Shown one piece after another: positions 45,383 to 53,364 of a DNA stretch of 64,000 bases (position 1 is the stretch's first letter; every line of letters begins with the position of its first letter). This DNA is from Oxalobacteraceae sp. CFBP 13730 (GTDB lineage: Bacteria > Pseudomonadota > Gammaproteobacteria > Burkholderiales > Burkholderiaceae_D): assembly GCA_014841835.1 (NCBI GenBank), contig JACYUQ010000002.1, positions 372,001 to 436,000 of the forward strand. Reading direction: 5' to 3'. The notes beneath the pieces are model-generated. The model did no database searches and had not been told where the DNA came from. It worked only from the letters and a program-made list of their open reading frames with translations. Made by a program: the position numbers and the translations under genes.

Positions 45383-45765
45383 CTTCAGCGCAGGCGGGCC
45401 TGGCGATCATGGTCTGGTCGTGCGACCTGACCCGGCCCGAGGCACTGACGACGCCATTCATGACGGCGCAGGCCGCAGCGGCGCTCGACCTGCCCGTCAA
45501 GATGTTGTTTACCAACCAGTCCGTCGCATGGCTGCTGCGCGAGAATAGCGCGCGCCTGACCGGCTTCGGCGCCGACCGCTGGGCGGTTGCGCGGCACCTG
45601 GATGCCACGGTTGACCTGGGTGTCGAGATCCGCGCCTGCAGTCAGGCGTTGAATGCACTTGGCGCCGACTTCACTGCGCTTGCGCCCCAATGCGCCGGCG
45701 TCGAAGGGATGGTGACGTTCGTCGAGCAGGGCAGCGCGCCTGGCTGGCGCATGCTGGTGTTCTAA
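45379..45765 (+). CDS. DsrE-like small protein
   Basis: A 128-residue protein with the short alternating beta/alpha pattern of the DsrE/DsrF/YchN family. It starts with LAIMVWSCDLTRPEALTTPFMTAQAAAALDLPVKMLFTNQSV and continues with VEIRACSQALNAL, including Cys near residue 80 at the place where sulfur-carrier members often hold their acceptor cysteine. Family members relay persulfide sulfur or are uncharacterised. The GTG start overlaps the stop of the lipoyl-carrier gene, so the two are co-translated. Its stop overlaps that of the convergent methionine aminopeptidase. Confidence 0.65.
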   Translation: MTSAQAGLAIMVWSCDLTRPEALTTPFMTAQAAAALDLPVKMLFTNQSVAWLLRENSARLTGFGADRWAVARHLDATVDLGVEIRACSQALNALGADFTALAPQCAGVEGMVTFVEQGSAPGWRMLVF

Positions 45766-46535
45766 GCAGTCAGCATTCCGGTTTCTTCAGGCCGCAGCGT
45801 CAACACCGCCACGCCGGACTGTGTCACCGCCACCGTGTGCTCGAACTGCGCCGACAGCGAGCCGTCGCTCGTCACCACGGTCCAGCCATCCTCTTCGGTG
45901 CGTACACTGCGCCCGCCGCAATTGAGCATCGGCTCGATCGTAAACACCATGCCTTCGACCAGCGTCAGGCCCGTACCCTTGGCGCCAAAGTGCAGCACCT
46001 GCGGTTCTTCGTGCATCTGACGCCCGATGCCATGGCCGCAATACTCTCGCACCACCGAGCAGCCATTGCGCTTTGCATGGCGCTCGATCGCTGCGCCGAT
46101 ATCACCCAGGCGCGCGCCCGGTCGCACGGCGCGGATGCCTTTCCATAGCGCTTCGTAGGTCGTCTGCACCAGGCGCTTCGCCGCCAGATCGACGGCGCCG
46201 ACCAGATAGGTTTTGCTCGAGTCGGCAATAAAGCCATTCTTTTCCAGCGTGATATCGAAGTTGACGATGTCACCGTCCTTGAGCACATCGCGCGTGTTCG
46301 GCACGCCGTGGCAGACCACGTGGTTGATCGAGGCATTGAGCACGAAGCCGTAGTCGTACTGCCCCTTGCTGGCCGGCCGCGCCTGCAACTCGTCGACGAT
46401 GAAGCGCTCGACCAGCGTATCGACCTCGAGCGTGGTCATGCCCGCCAGGGACAAGCCATCCAGCATGCCGAACACCGACGCCAGCAGGCGCCCCGACTCG
46501 GCCATCAGCGCCAGTTCATGCGGTTGCTTGGTCAT
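45762..46535 (-). CDS. map: type I methionine aminopeptidase
   Basis: Cytoplasmic metalloprotease of 257 residues that removes N-terminal methionine. All five metal ligands are visible in their usual motifs: Asp in VNFDITLEKNG and Asp in FIADSSKTY, His in CGHGIGRQMHE, Glu in VFTIEPML and Glu in SAQFEHTVAV. The substrate His is in NHVVCHGVPN. It starts inside the stop of a ParD-like gene (ATGA), and an in-frame extension to 46688 is rejected. Because bacteria normally carry another map near rpsB, this is likely a second copy with a special or regulated role. Confidence 0.9.
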   Translation of the reverse strand: MTKQPHELALMAESGRLLASVFGMLDGLSLAGMTTLEVDTLVERFIVDELQARPASKGQYDYGFVLNASINHVVCHGVPNTRDVLKDGDIVNFDITLEKNGFIADSSKTYLVGAVDLAAKRLVQTTYEALWKGIRAVRPGARLGDIGAAIERHAKRNGCSVVREYCGHGIGRQMHEEPQVLHFGAKGTGLTLVEGMVFTIEPMLNCGGRSVRTEEDGWTVVTSDGSLSAQFEHTVAVTQSGVAVLTLRPEETGMLTA

Positions 46536-46750
46536 GCGGCGCGCAATCCCGTGACGAGTGGTGGCACCGCAACGCCGGCGGCAGCCAGTTCGCGCGCCAT
46601 GATCTCGTTGAAGCTGAGGGATGGGTTTGTCTCGGCCAGCATGCCGACCTTGAGCCAGAACGCTGCCTGCGCGTTGATGGAGCGGCACGAGACCTTGGTG
46701 GCCAGCCGGACCTGATCGTGCAGGTCGCCGTCGATGTTGACAATGCCCAT
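46532..46750 (-). CDS. ParD-like antitoxin-family protein
   Basis: A 72-residue protein with an N-terminal ribbon-helix-helix pattern: VNIDGDLHDQVRLATKVSCRSINAQAAFWLKVG. It resembles the ParD-like family of antitoxin-type regulators. Instead of a ParE toxin it is followed, with a four-base overlap, by a methionine aminopeptidase gene. The start has a good AGGAG site and an AT-rich upstream stretch with a CGTATACG palindrome that could be its own operator. Confidence 0.72.
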   Translation of the reverse strand: MGIVNIDGDLHDQVRLATKVSCRSINAQAAFWLKVGMLAETNPSLSFNEIMARELAAAGVAVPPLVTGLRAA

Positions 46751-46763
46751 GGAAATACTCCTG

Positions 46764-46794
46764 TGTATGAAACGTATACGAAGTATATATTCGG
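46764..46794 (-). promoter_or_regulatory. AT-rich control region of the ParD-like/map operon
   Basis: The palindrome CGTATACG (46773-46780) lies among several GTAT/ATAC half-sites upstream of the ParD-like start. Ribbon-helix-helix proteins often bind such short repeats and repress their own operon. A defined -35/-10 pair is not assigned. Confidence 0.4.
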
Positions 46795-46813
46795 ATCGCA
46801 GAATATACCAGCC

Positions 46814-46846
46814 AAAAAAAAAGCGCCGGGGGGCTAACCCGGCGCC
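46814..46846 (-). terminator. Rho-independent terminator of the di-heme lipoprotein gene
   Basis: On the reverse strand GGCGCCGGG and CCGGCGC form a hairpin followed by nine T (the A-run at 46814-46822). It lies 19 bases beyond the stop at 46865. Confidence 0.85.
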
Positions 46847-46864
46847 ATCATCTCGAGCGAGATC

Positions 46865-49800
46865 TTACAGCGAGCGCAGGAACGCCAGCAGCGCCTCGCG
46901 TTCAACGGTTGCCAGCTTCTCGAAGCGCTTGCGCGCGGTGGCCGCTTCGCCGTCGTGCCACAGGATCGCTTCGTTGAGGGTGCGTGCGCGGCCGTCGTGC
47001 ATGTAGCCGACCTTGCCTTCCTTGCCCATGACCTTGTCACTGTAGCCGATGCCCCACAGCGGGGCGGTGCGCCACATGCTGCCGGTGGCCTGGCCTTCGA
47101 CGTAGTTGTCTGCCAGTCCCGGGCCCATATCGTGCAGCAGCAGGTCGGTGTAGGGCCGGATGGTCTGGTCACGCAGTTCGGCGAACTGGTGGTTCGCGCC
47201 GGTCTTCATCGACGCCGTGTGGCAGGCCACGCAGCGCATCGTTTCGAACAGCTTCTGGCCAGTGGCAACCTGGCGCGTGTCGACCCGGTGCTCGTCAAGC
47301 GGCGCGACGCCTTTCGGGAACCCGCTCGCCAGGCTGCGCTGGGCCGGTACGGCCAGCAGCGCCAGATAGTTGGAGATCGACTGCAGCTCCGCTTCGGAGA
47401 TCCCGCGCTGGCGTGGCGCCGTGGTGCAGGCGGCTGGATTGGCGTCGCAGGAGAGGCTCGGGTAGACGGGCGAGGTTACCGCCATGTCGGCCAGCAGCGC
47501 CGATGCCGCCTGGTGGCGCAGCGTGGCCTTCGACGCTTTCCAGCCGAAGCGGCCCAGGCGCACGGCGCCGCTTTCGGGATCGAACACGAAATTGGCCGTA
47601 CCGCGCACGCCGTCGCCGTCCGGGTTCGAGCGCACGCGCGCCAGGATGTCGGCTTCAGGGATCGCTTCGAGCAGACCGGTACCGATCATCGGCTGGGCCG
47701 CGCGCAGCGAGACGGTCTCCGGTACCGGGCCGTCAAAAGCGATGGTCGGCTTGCGCAGTTCGACGTTCGTGCCGTCCGCCAGCTGGACCACGCGGGTGTC
47801 GAAGCCCGTCACGCGCACGCCGGTGCCCCAGTTCTGCTGCGTGCCGTCGCTGGAGACCGCATTCATCTGCACCGTGGTGCCGTAGGTGGGATGCGGGAGC
47901 TGCTGGCCTTGCGGGCCGACGCGTGCAACGCGCACCGCCATGCCATCCAGGCGCTGGTTGATCGCCGCCGGCGCCGGGCTGCGACCGTTGCCGACGTGGC
48001 AGGCAATACAGGCCGACTGGTTGAAGCGGCCGCCCTGCAGACCGACTGCCGCCGCATACCGGTCGTTGCCCGCTTCATTGTGCTCGCCGGTGGTGAAGTT
48101 GGTGTGCAGCAGGCGCCGGCCTTCGACGAAGCGCTGCATGTTCTGCATGCCGACGTTGTTGTGCGGCTGCTGGAACATGAACAGGCCATTGTCGCTGTAG
48201 TTGTACGACACCGAGCCGAGCCCGCCCGACAGCACCTCGTCCGGCAGCGGCACCGAGTTCAGCCGCGGCTGCACGCCATACCACGGGCGCAGGCCCTGGC
48301 CGACGACGTAGCTCCATTCCTGCGAGTAGTAGCGTATGCCGCCGGTGTCCCCCAGCGCGCCCAGCGCCTCGCGCGTGGTGAAGTAGGACGGCGAGACTTC
48401 GATGATGTCGCCCTTGACGAGCGGCCGGCCGGGCACGCTGCGGCCGGTCTTGAAGCCTTCGCTATTGAGCTCGCTGTGACCCGGATAATCCTTGACCAGC
48501 AAGGTGCAGCCGCCATTGATGCCGTTGGCGCTGGCCAGCCGGTTGTTCTGCGGATAGGGTGTGGGCTTGCAGATCGGAATGTCGTTGTTGACCAGTTCGC
48601 CCGGCCGCATCCAGCCGTAGCCGGTCGAGTATGGCTCGTCGAACTGGCGGAAAAACGCGACGCCGCCTTTGAGGAAGTCGACCGTCGTGTACTGGTTCAC
48701 GACCAGCATCGGTTGCGTGACGCCCGCGACACGGCTGTTGTCGATGATCTCGACGCCCCAGGTGCGGTTCTTGTGGTACTGCGGCACGAACGTCAGGTAG
48801 TTGCCTGGGCCCTTGTCGAGCGGCAGGCCGGTGCCCGGGTCGATCGTGTCGTTCGGACCGTAACCGATCTCGTTCCAGTCTTCGCCGCGCTCGCGGCCAT
48901 GGCGCGCCAGGCCACGGGCCCCAAAGCGCGTTACCAGCGTGCCGTCCGCCAGGGTAAACTGCAGCGATTCGATCGGCTCGGCGCTGCCCGGCAGCGGGCT
49001 CAGCGCGCTGCCATTGGCCGGGAACGCCACGGCCGACGTCGGCGCATCGGGCAGCGTGTTGTCGCTGCCGGGCGACTTGAATTCGACGTCGAACAGCGAA
49101 TAGCCGTACTGCGTTGCGCGGGCCACGCCCTGCAGGCGCAGGTAGCGCGCCTGGAAGCCCAGATTGAAGAATTCCTCGACGCCGCCCTTGCCGGTGCCGA
49201 CATGGCGCAGCTGCGTCCAGGTCACGCCGTCGTTCGACGTGAGCACCGTGTAGACCTTGCCGTACGATTGTTCCCAGTTCAGCTTCATGTAGCCGATTGC
49301 GGTGGGCGCGCCGAAATCGAAGTTGATCCAGGCACCGTCTTCCGGCCGGCTCGACCAGCGTGTGCCGGGCTTGCCGTCGATGGCCATGCCGGCCGCCATG
49401 CCGCCGTTCTCGGGTGTCGACGAGGTCGCAGCGACGGGCTTGACGGCCACGCCGGGGTGGGTCAGGTCGATCGGCAGCTGTGGCGCTGGCAGGTCCGGGT
49501 TGGGTGTTGGCGCAGCTGGGGCGCCGGTAAACGCCTGGATCTCGAGGATCGAATAGCCATACTGGCCGGCACGCTTGACGCCCTTCATGCGCAGGTAGCG
49601 GCCCTGGCCGCTCAGGCCCGTGAAATCTTCGGTGCCCCCGACGCTGTCGGTGACGGTCTTGATCGTGGTCCAGCTGCCGCCGTCCTCCGACACTTGCAGC
49701 AGGTAGGCGCTGGCATGGGCAGCTTCCCAGTCAATGCGCACGCGGGTGATGGTCTGCGTCGCGCCGTAGTCCAGCGTCAGCGATTCATCGTCGGTGAAAA

Positions 49801-50095
49801 GGCTGCCCCAGCGCGTGCCGGCATCATGGTCGATTGCCGCCGGCCCATCAAGATCGGGCCGCTCAGCCGAGCTGGCCTGAGCCTTGGCCGGGGTCAGCGC
49901 TGTCTCGGTGCTGGCGAAGACGCCAGCGACGGTCTTGAACAAACTGGCACTGGCGTTCTGCATGACGGCGACCGGCGTCTCGTTGTTGCCCCCGCCGCAA
50001 CCGGTCAGCAATACCGAAAGCAGCAGGGTTGGCGCGAGCGGCAGGGCGGGCATGCGGGTGCGGCGTGACGACTGCCCGCGAGGCAGTTGATCCAT
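46865..50095 (-). CDS. lipoprotein with two discoidin domains and a di-heme oxidoreductase domain
   Basis: A 1076-residue exported protein. The N-terminus has a lipobox (LLTGC near residue 30). Two F5/8 type C (discoidin, CBM32-like) domains follow, at about residues 65-190 and 210-345, each ending in a QYGYS-type strand. The large remainder matches the di-heme oxidoreductase (DHOR, COG3488) family, with haem motifs CIACH near residue 695 and CVACH near residue 955. Such proteins are c-type cytochromes of unsettled function, sometimes described as thiol oxidoreductases. The discoidin domains suggest binding to a glycan surface. ATG 50095 has AAGGAG in front. Ordinary DHOR proteins are about 450-500 residues, so this one is enlarged. 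Confidence 0.8.
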   Translation of the reverse strand: MDQLPRGQSSRRTRMPALPLAPTLLLSVLLTGCGGGNNETPVAVMQNASASLFKTVAGVFASTETALTPAKAQASSAERPDLDGPAAIDHDAGTRWGSLFTDDESLTLDYGATQTITRVRIDWEAAHASAYLLQVSEDGGSWTTIKTVTDSVGGTEDFTGLSGQGRYLRMKGVKRAGQYGYSILEIQAFTGAPAAPTPNPDLPAPQLPIDLTHPGVAVKPVAATSSTPENGGMAAGMAIDGKPGTRWSSRPEDGAWINFDFGAPTAIGYMKLNWEQSYGKVYTVLTSNDGVTWTQLRHVGTGKGGVEEFFNLGFQARYLRLQGVARATQYGYSLFDVEFKSPGSDNTLPDAPTSAVAFPANGSALSPLPGSAEPIESLQFTLADGTLVTRFGARGLARHGRERGEDWNEIGYGPNDTIDPGTGLPLDKGPGNYLTFVPQYHKNRTWGVEIIDNSRVAGVTQPMLVVNQYTTVDFLKGGVAFFRQFDEPYSTGYGWMRPGELVNNDIPICKPTPYPQNNRLASANGINGGCTLLVKDYPGHSELNSEGFKTGRSVPGRPLVKGDIIEVSPSYFTTREALGALGDTGGIRYYSQEWSYVVGQGLRPWYGVQPRLNSVPLPDEVLSGGLGSVSYNYSDNGLFMFQQPHNNVGMQNMQRFVEGRRLLHTNFTTGEHNEAGNDRYAAAVGLQGGRFNQSACIACHVGNGRSPAPAAINQRLDGMAVRVARVGPQGQQLPHPTYGTTVQMNAVSSDGTQQNWGTGVRVTGFDTRVVQLADGTNVELRKPTIAFDGPVPETVSLRAAQPMIGTGLLEAIPEADILARVRSNPDGDGVRGTANFVFDPESGAVRLGRFGWKASKATLRHQAASALLADMAVTSPVYPSLSCDANPAACTTAPRQRGISEAELQSISNYLALLAVPAQRSLASGFPKGVAPLDEHRVDTRQVATGQKLFETMRCVACHTASMKTGANHQFAELRDQTIRPYTDLLLHDMGPGLADNYVEGQATGSMWRTAPLWGIGYSDKVMGKEGKVGYMHDGRARTLNEAILWHDGEAATARKRFEKLATVEREALLAFLRSL

Positions 50096-50179
50096 GGTGA
50101 AACTCCTTGGTGTGAACCTCAATGGGGGAATGACAAACGTGTTTTCCGCATGCCCTGGCCATGGTTGCCGACCGGGATC

Positions 50180-50207
50180 GTTATAATTGCTCTATGGCAA
50201 TTGTTAA
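50180..50207 (-). promoter_or_regulatory. possible promoter with embedded palindrome for the di-heme gene
   Basis: On the reverse strand TTAACA (50202-50207) and TATAAC (50180-50185) are spaced by 16 bases. The palindrome AATTGC...GCAATT (50185-50202) fills the spacer, which would suit a repressor site. Confidence 0.35.
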
Positions 50208-50337
50208 CCATAAGGTAACCGAGTGGTTGAAGACGTGTCAAGGAATCTGCACGGATGTGACACTCCCGTTGCGTCCGGAAGCGATAAATACATCGGATGC
50301 CTAGGGGATTTCTCCAAAAACCAATCGTGCGCGACAT

Positions 50338-50377
50338 GCCAATTCGTACAATTGCGAATTGGCCCGTTCAAACGGGC
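50338..50377 (+). promoter_or_regulatory. two adjacent palindromes before the membrane protein gene
   Basis: GCCAATTCG (50338-50346) pairs with CGAATTGGC (50355-50363). Immediately after, GCCCGTT (50362-50368) pairs with AACGGGC (50371-50377). They share two bases, so they could form alternative structures in a leader RNA or mark operator sites 25 bases ahead of the start codon. Confidence 0.45.
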
Positions 50378-50401
50378 AACAATTTTGCGAACGGAGAAAC
50401 G

Positions 50402-51091
50402 ATGGGGCGGTTATTTTTGTGGGCGAAGATGCGCCCGGCGCAATGGGCGCTGCTGGCGGCACTCGTGGCCTGTTACCCCGCAAGCCTGCTCTTGCCGCTG
50501 GCATGGGGTCGCGAGGCAGGTGTGCTGGAAAACGCGCAGGTGCTGGTGTTGCTGAGCGGCTTCGTGCTGGCGGTGGTGGTCTTTGTACGCCGGCGTCCGG
50601 AACGCACGGCGATGCTGGCGCTATGGGCCGCGCCCGTCTGGCTGCTGCTGGCGGGCCGTGAACTCAGCTGGGGGAGGGCCTGGCGCGCCGTGCCGGGGTT
50701 CGATGCAGCGGGCAGGGCGCTGCCACCCGAGCCGCTGTGGTTCCAGCCACTGGTCTGGCCCGGCGCCGTGCTGCTCATCGGCTGGCTCGTCTACAGCGCC
50801 TGGCATTATCGCATTGATGAAGTAGTGCGCCTGGCGTTCGTGCGCAGCGCACCCTGGCTGCTGCTGTTCGTGGCGCTCGGCGCAGCGGTCGGGTCGACCT
50901 GCGCCGAGGGGCATATGTCGTGCCACATCGATCTGGTCGCGTCGCGCGCTCAGGTGTTCGAGGAGCTGGTCGAACTTGTTGCCTACGTAGCTCTGTTCAG
51001 TCTGCAAGCGGTTGTCCTGAGACACCGGGTGCCAGCCTTGGCGTCACGCCAGGAACATGCGGTCGGTGCCCGGGCGAAGGACGTGCGCTGA
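50402..51091 (+). CDS. integral membrane protein of unknown function
   Basis: A 229-residue protein with about six hydrophobic helices, including QWALLAALVACYPASLLLPL near residue 20, VLVLLSGFVLAVVVFV near residue 50 and VAYVALFSLQAVVL near residue 195. A conserved-looking loop CAEGHMSCHIDLVASRAQVFEELVE carries two Cys and two His near residue 170, which could bind metal or haem. I do not recognise the family. ATG 50402 has a CGGAGA site. It lies between the di-heme lipoprotein and ctaB. Confidence 0.65.
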   Translation: MGRLFLWAKMRPAQWALLAALVACYPASLLLPLAWGREAGVLENAQVLVLLSGFVLAVVVFVRRRPERTAMLALWAAPVWLLLAGRELSWGRAWRAVPGFDAAGRALPPEPLWFQPLVWPGAVLLIGWLVYSAWHYRIDEVVRLAFVRSAPWLLLFVALGAAVGSTCAEGHMSCHIDLVASRAQVFEELVELVAYVALFSLQAVVLRHRVPALASRQEHAVGARAKDVR

Positions 51092-51197
51092 CGTCTTGCC
51101 GCGGGTGGTGCGCACGTGGCTTGCTTGGCAAGTAGGACAAATTGCCCGTTGGTCGCGCCGCCGTTTTCCACTAGCATGATGGGTTCTGTGAAATGAC

Positions 51198-51213
51198 CGG
51201 CTGCGCGCAGCCG
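51198..51213 (+). other. 16-bp palindrome just ahead of ctaB
   Basis: CGGCTGCGCGCAGCCG is a perfect palindrome ending 11 bases before the ctaB start, where a ribosome-binding site would be expected and none is clear. It could be an operator or an RNA hairpin that limits translation. Confidence 0.4.
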
Positions 51214-51223
51214 TTGCCCGATC

Positions 51224-52186
51224 ATGTCGAATTCAAAAGTTGTTGAAATCCAGCCGGCCGCCCTGGCCATTCCCGAGGTCGTTGCCGGCGCGTCGCCTGC
51301 CACGGGCCTGGTGCAGCGCGCCGGCCAGTACTGGGCGCTGACCAAACCGCGCGTGACGCTGCTGACCGTGTTCTGCGCTCTGATCGGCAGCCTGCTGGCC
51401 ACCGATGGCGCACCCGACTGGTCCGTGTTGCTGTACAGCGCCGTCGGTATCTGGCTGCTTGCCGGCGCTGCCTTTGCCGTCAACTGCCTGCTGGAAGCGC
51501 AGGTCGACGCGCGGATGACCCGCACGGCGCGCCGCGCCACTGCACGCGGTGACCTGGGGCCGGCCCGGACGGTCGTGTTTTCGCTGGCGCTGGGCGGCGC
51601 CGGCGCCGCCATGCTCTACACGCAGGTCAATCCGCTGACGATGTGGTTGACGCTCGCCACGTTCGTCGGTTATGCGTTCATCTACACGCTGCTGCTGAAG
51701 CCTGCCACGCCGCAGAATATCGTGATCGGTGGTTTTGCCGGGGCGATGCCGCCGGCACTGGGCTGGGCTGCTGTGGCCAATGGCGTGCCGCTCGAGGCCT
51801 GGCTGCTGGTGTTGATCATCTTTTTGTGGACGCCGCCGCATTTCTGGGCGCTGGCGATGGCGCGGCGCGACGACTATGCGCGCTCCGGCTTGCCGATGCT
51901 GCCCATCACCCACGGGATGGCCCACACCGGCCAGCAAGTATGGCGCTACAGCGTGGCGCTGGCACTCGGGACCGCGCTGCCGTGGGTGGTCGGGATGAGC
52001 GGGCTGTTCTACCTTGCATGCGCGTGCGCGCTGAACGCCGTGTTTCTCCGCCATGGCTGGCTGGTGCACAAGCACTACAGCGACGCAATCGCACGCAGGG
52101 CCTTTGCCTGGTCGATCGTGTATCTGGCGCTACTGTTCGGTGCACTCCTGATGGACCACTACCTGAACCTGCTGATGGCGGTTTGA
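51224..52186 (+). CDS. ctaB: protoheme IX farnesyltransferase
   Basis: UbiA-family membrane prenyltransferase that makes haem O from haem B for terminal oxidases. The 320-residue product has about nine helices. Its first prenyl-diphosphate motif is [18 protein letters not shown] near residue 88, in which Glu replaces the first Asp, a form I associate with betaproteobacteria. The second region [27 protein letters not shown] is near residue 203. No cytochrome oxidase genes are adjacent, so this may be an orphan or second copy. No strong Shine-Dalgarno sequence is visible. Confidence 0.9.
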   Translation: MSNSKVVEIQPAALAIPEVVAGASPATGLVQRAGQYWALTKPRVTLLTVFCALIGSLLATDGAPDWSVLLYSAVGIWLLAGAAFAVNCLLEAQVDARMTRTARRATARGDLGPARTVVFSLALGGAGAAMLYTQVNPLTMWLTLATFVGYAFIYTLLLKPATPQNIVIGGFAGAMPPALGWAAVANGVPLEAWLLVLIIFLWTPPHFWALAMARRDDYARSGLPMLPITHGMAHTGQQVWRYSVALALGTALPWVVGMSGLFYLACACALNAVFLRHGWLVHKHYSDAIARRAFAWSIVYLALLFGALLMDHYLNLLMAV

Positions 52187-52207
52187 GCCGCCTTGGGTAT
52201 GCTGCCT

Positions 52208-52227
52208 CGACCGGCCGGATTCGGTCC
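52208..52227 (+). repeat. GGCCGGATTCGG repeat, copy 1
   Basis: CGACCGGCCGGATTCGGTCC lies just after ctaB. The core returns at 52298, 52725, 53245 and 54997. Copy 1 shows little similarity beyond the core. Confidence 0.6.
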
Positions 52228-52245
52228 TGGACTAAACCAGTCCCT

Positions 52246-52313
52246 CGTGACAGTCCGTGAATTTCTCAGTCTGGCAAGCTGCTATCCTGAGCTTACAGGC
52301 CGGGTTCGGCTAA
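52246..52313 (+). repeat. intergenic repeat, copy 2 (68 bp)
   Basis: Aligns without gaps over 68 bases with 54945-55012, about 49 positions identical by eye, sharing CGTGACA, GGCAA-CTGCTAT and the GGCCGGRTTCGGC core. It precedes the small membrane protein gene at 52348. Confidence 0.7.
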
Positions 52314-52347
52314 CAGTGAATTTTCACAAGTGTCCGGAGAATCAGCC

Positions 52348-52575
52348 ATGCCCAAGCTCACGCACTGGATCATCCAGTACATCGTTGCGGTGTCCTCGAT
52401 GTTTTTGCTCCTTCTTGTCATCGACCTCTTGATACGCAACGAGGTGTTTGCGCGCGCCTGGCCGTCCGCACTCGCCTGGGCCATCGTGACTTCCGCCCTT
52501 TTTGTGGGGATACGTTATCGCAATATGAAGCGTGGCATCGCTTGTGGCATTTGTGACCGGCTGGATCGGCGGTAA
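52348..52575 (+). CDS. small two-helix membrane protein
   Basis: A 75-residue protein starting at ATG 52348 with CGGAGA upstream. It has two hydrophobic helices: IIQYIVAVSSMFLLLLVIDLL and a second around ALAWAIVTSALFVGIRY, then a basic tail with two Cys (GIACGIC). I do not recognise the family. It is flanked on both sides by the intergenic repeat. Confidence 0.55.
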   Translation: MPKLTHWIIQYIVAVSSMFLLLLVIDLLIRNEVFARAWPSALAWAIVTSALFVGIRYRNMKRGIACGICDRLDRR

Positions 52576-52647
52576 CGCCGCTACCGAAACATCGCGTTTG
52601 CGAGGGTTTTGCCTATCGGTGAACACTCGCACCGCAAGCTTGGCAAG

Positions 52648-52740
52648 TCTGTTTTGGATCGGTTCCGGCGTGTCGCGGCTAGCCCTGAATGTTCAATCCA
52701 GTGACCTGATATGCTCTGCTGAACGGCCGGGTTCGGCCAA
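52648..52740 (+). repeat. intergenic repeat, copy 3
   Basis: Shares with 53171-53260 the sequence TCTG-TT-GG followed by CGGTTCCGGC, GAATGTTCA and the GGCCGGRTTCGGCCA core, with small length differences. It separates the small membrane gene from the next unknown gene. Confidence 0.7.
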
Positions 52741-52767
52741 AAACCTGACCAGGATTGAAAGGAAGCG

Positions 52768-53169
52768 ATGAGCAAGAAGTGGCCGCCACGGCCTGTACAG
52801 GACTTCAAAATCATATCGGTTCAATGGCAAATCGAGTGTGAAGCTACGCATCGGCGAGCCGGCTTCCCAGAGGTGAAGTTCGGCGTCATCCAGCGACGGT
52901 TTTGGCAACTTTTGAGTTTTTTGGGACAGCATGGCTATCTGATCAACGCTATGCCAACCTCACTGGAGCACGTGACTTCGAAGACAGAACTTCTCAGTTC
53001 TGATCTTAACGATGACGGATATGCCTTTGTTCAGCGCTTTGAGGGCAGGTGGGCTGAACGGCTCTATAAGGACAAGGGTGTGGACGCGGAATGGAAATTT
53101 CTCGAGAAGTGGCATGCTCAATTACTTTCTGAGCGTGCTAATGCATTCTCTGCCAAGGCAGCCGCCTAG
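52768..53169 (+). CDS. unknown 133-residue cytoplasmic protein
   Basis: ATG 52768 has an AAAGGAAG site. The product is rich in aromatic and charged residues (WPPRPVQDFKIISVQWQIEC, FLGQHGYLINAMPTSLEHV, GYAFVQRFEGRWAERLY) with no signal peptide or membrane helix. The size, the isolated location and the composition recall small immunity-type proteins, but I cannot assign a family. Lower GC than the neighbouring core genes and the repeats on both sides suggest an acquired gene. Confidence 0.6.
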   Translation: MSKKWPPRPVQDFKIISVQWQIECEATHRRAGFPEVKFGVIQRRFWQLLSFLGQHGYLINAMPTSLEHVTSKTELLSSDLNDDGYAFVQRFEGRWAERLYKDKGVDAEWKFLEKWHAQLLSERANAFSAKAAA

Positions 53170-53170
53170 G

Positions 53171-53260
53171 TCTGCTTCGGGGCGGTTCCGGCCTGTGGTC
53201 GCCGCCGAATGTTCAGTGCAGCAAGCTGCGGTGCTACCCCGACCGGCCGGATTCGGCCAC
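53171..53260 (+). repeat. intergenic repeat, copy 4
   Basis: Begins two bases after the preceding stop codon and ends in the GACCGGCCGGATTCGGCCAC core. It is the closest relative of the copy at 52648-52740. Confidence 0.7.
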
Positions 53261-53364
53261 CAGCCATCAGTGCACCCGTGCACCTGTGCAGGGAATACAA
53301 TGGTCCGGCGAGGCGCTTCTCCTGACGCCGACATCGTTAATCATGCCGCGAGACTGACCTATCC

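Larger units (their letters stand above)
50096..50401. other. 306-bp divergent control region
   Basis: No gene is seen. It should hold the promoter of the reverse di-heme gene on the left and of the membrane protein on the right. It contains the inverted repeats listed separately at 50180-50207 and 50338-50377. Confidence 0.6.
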
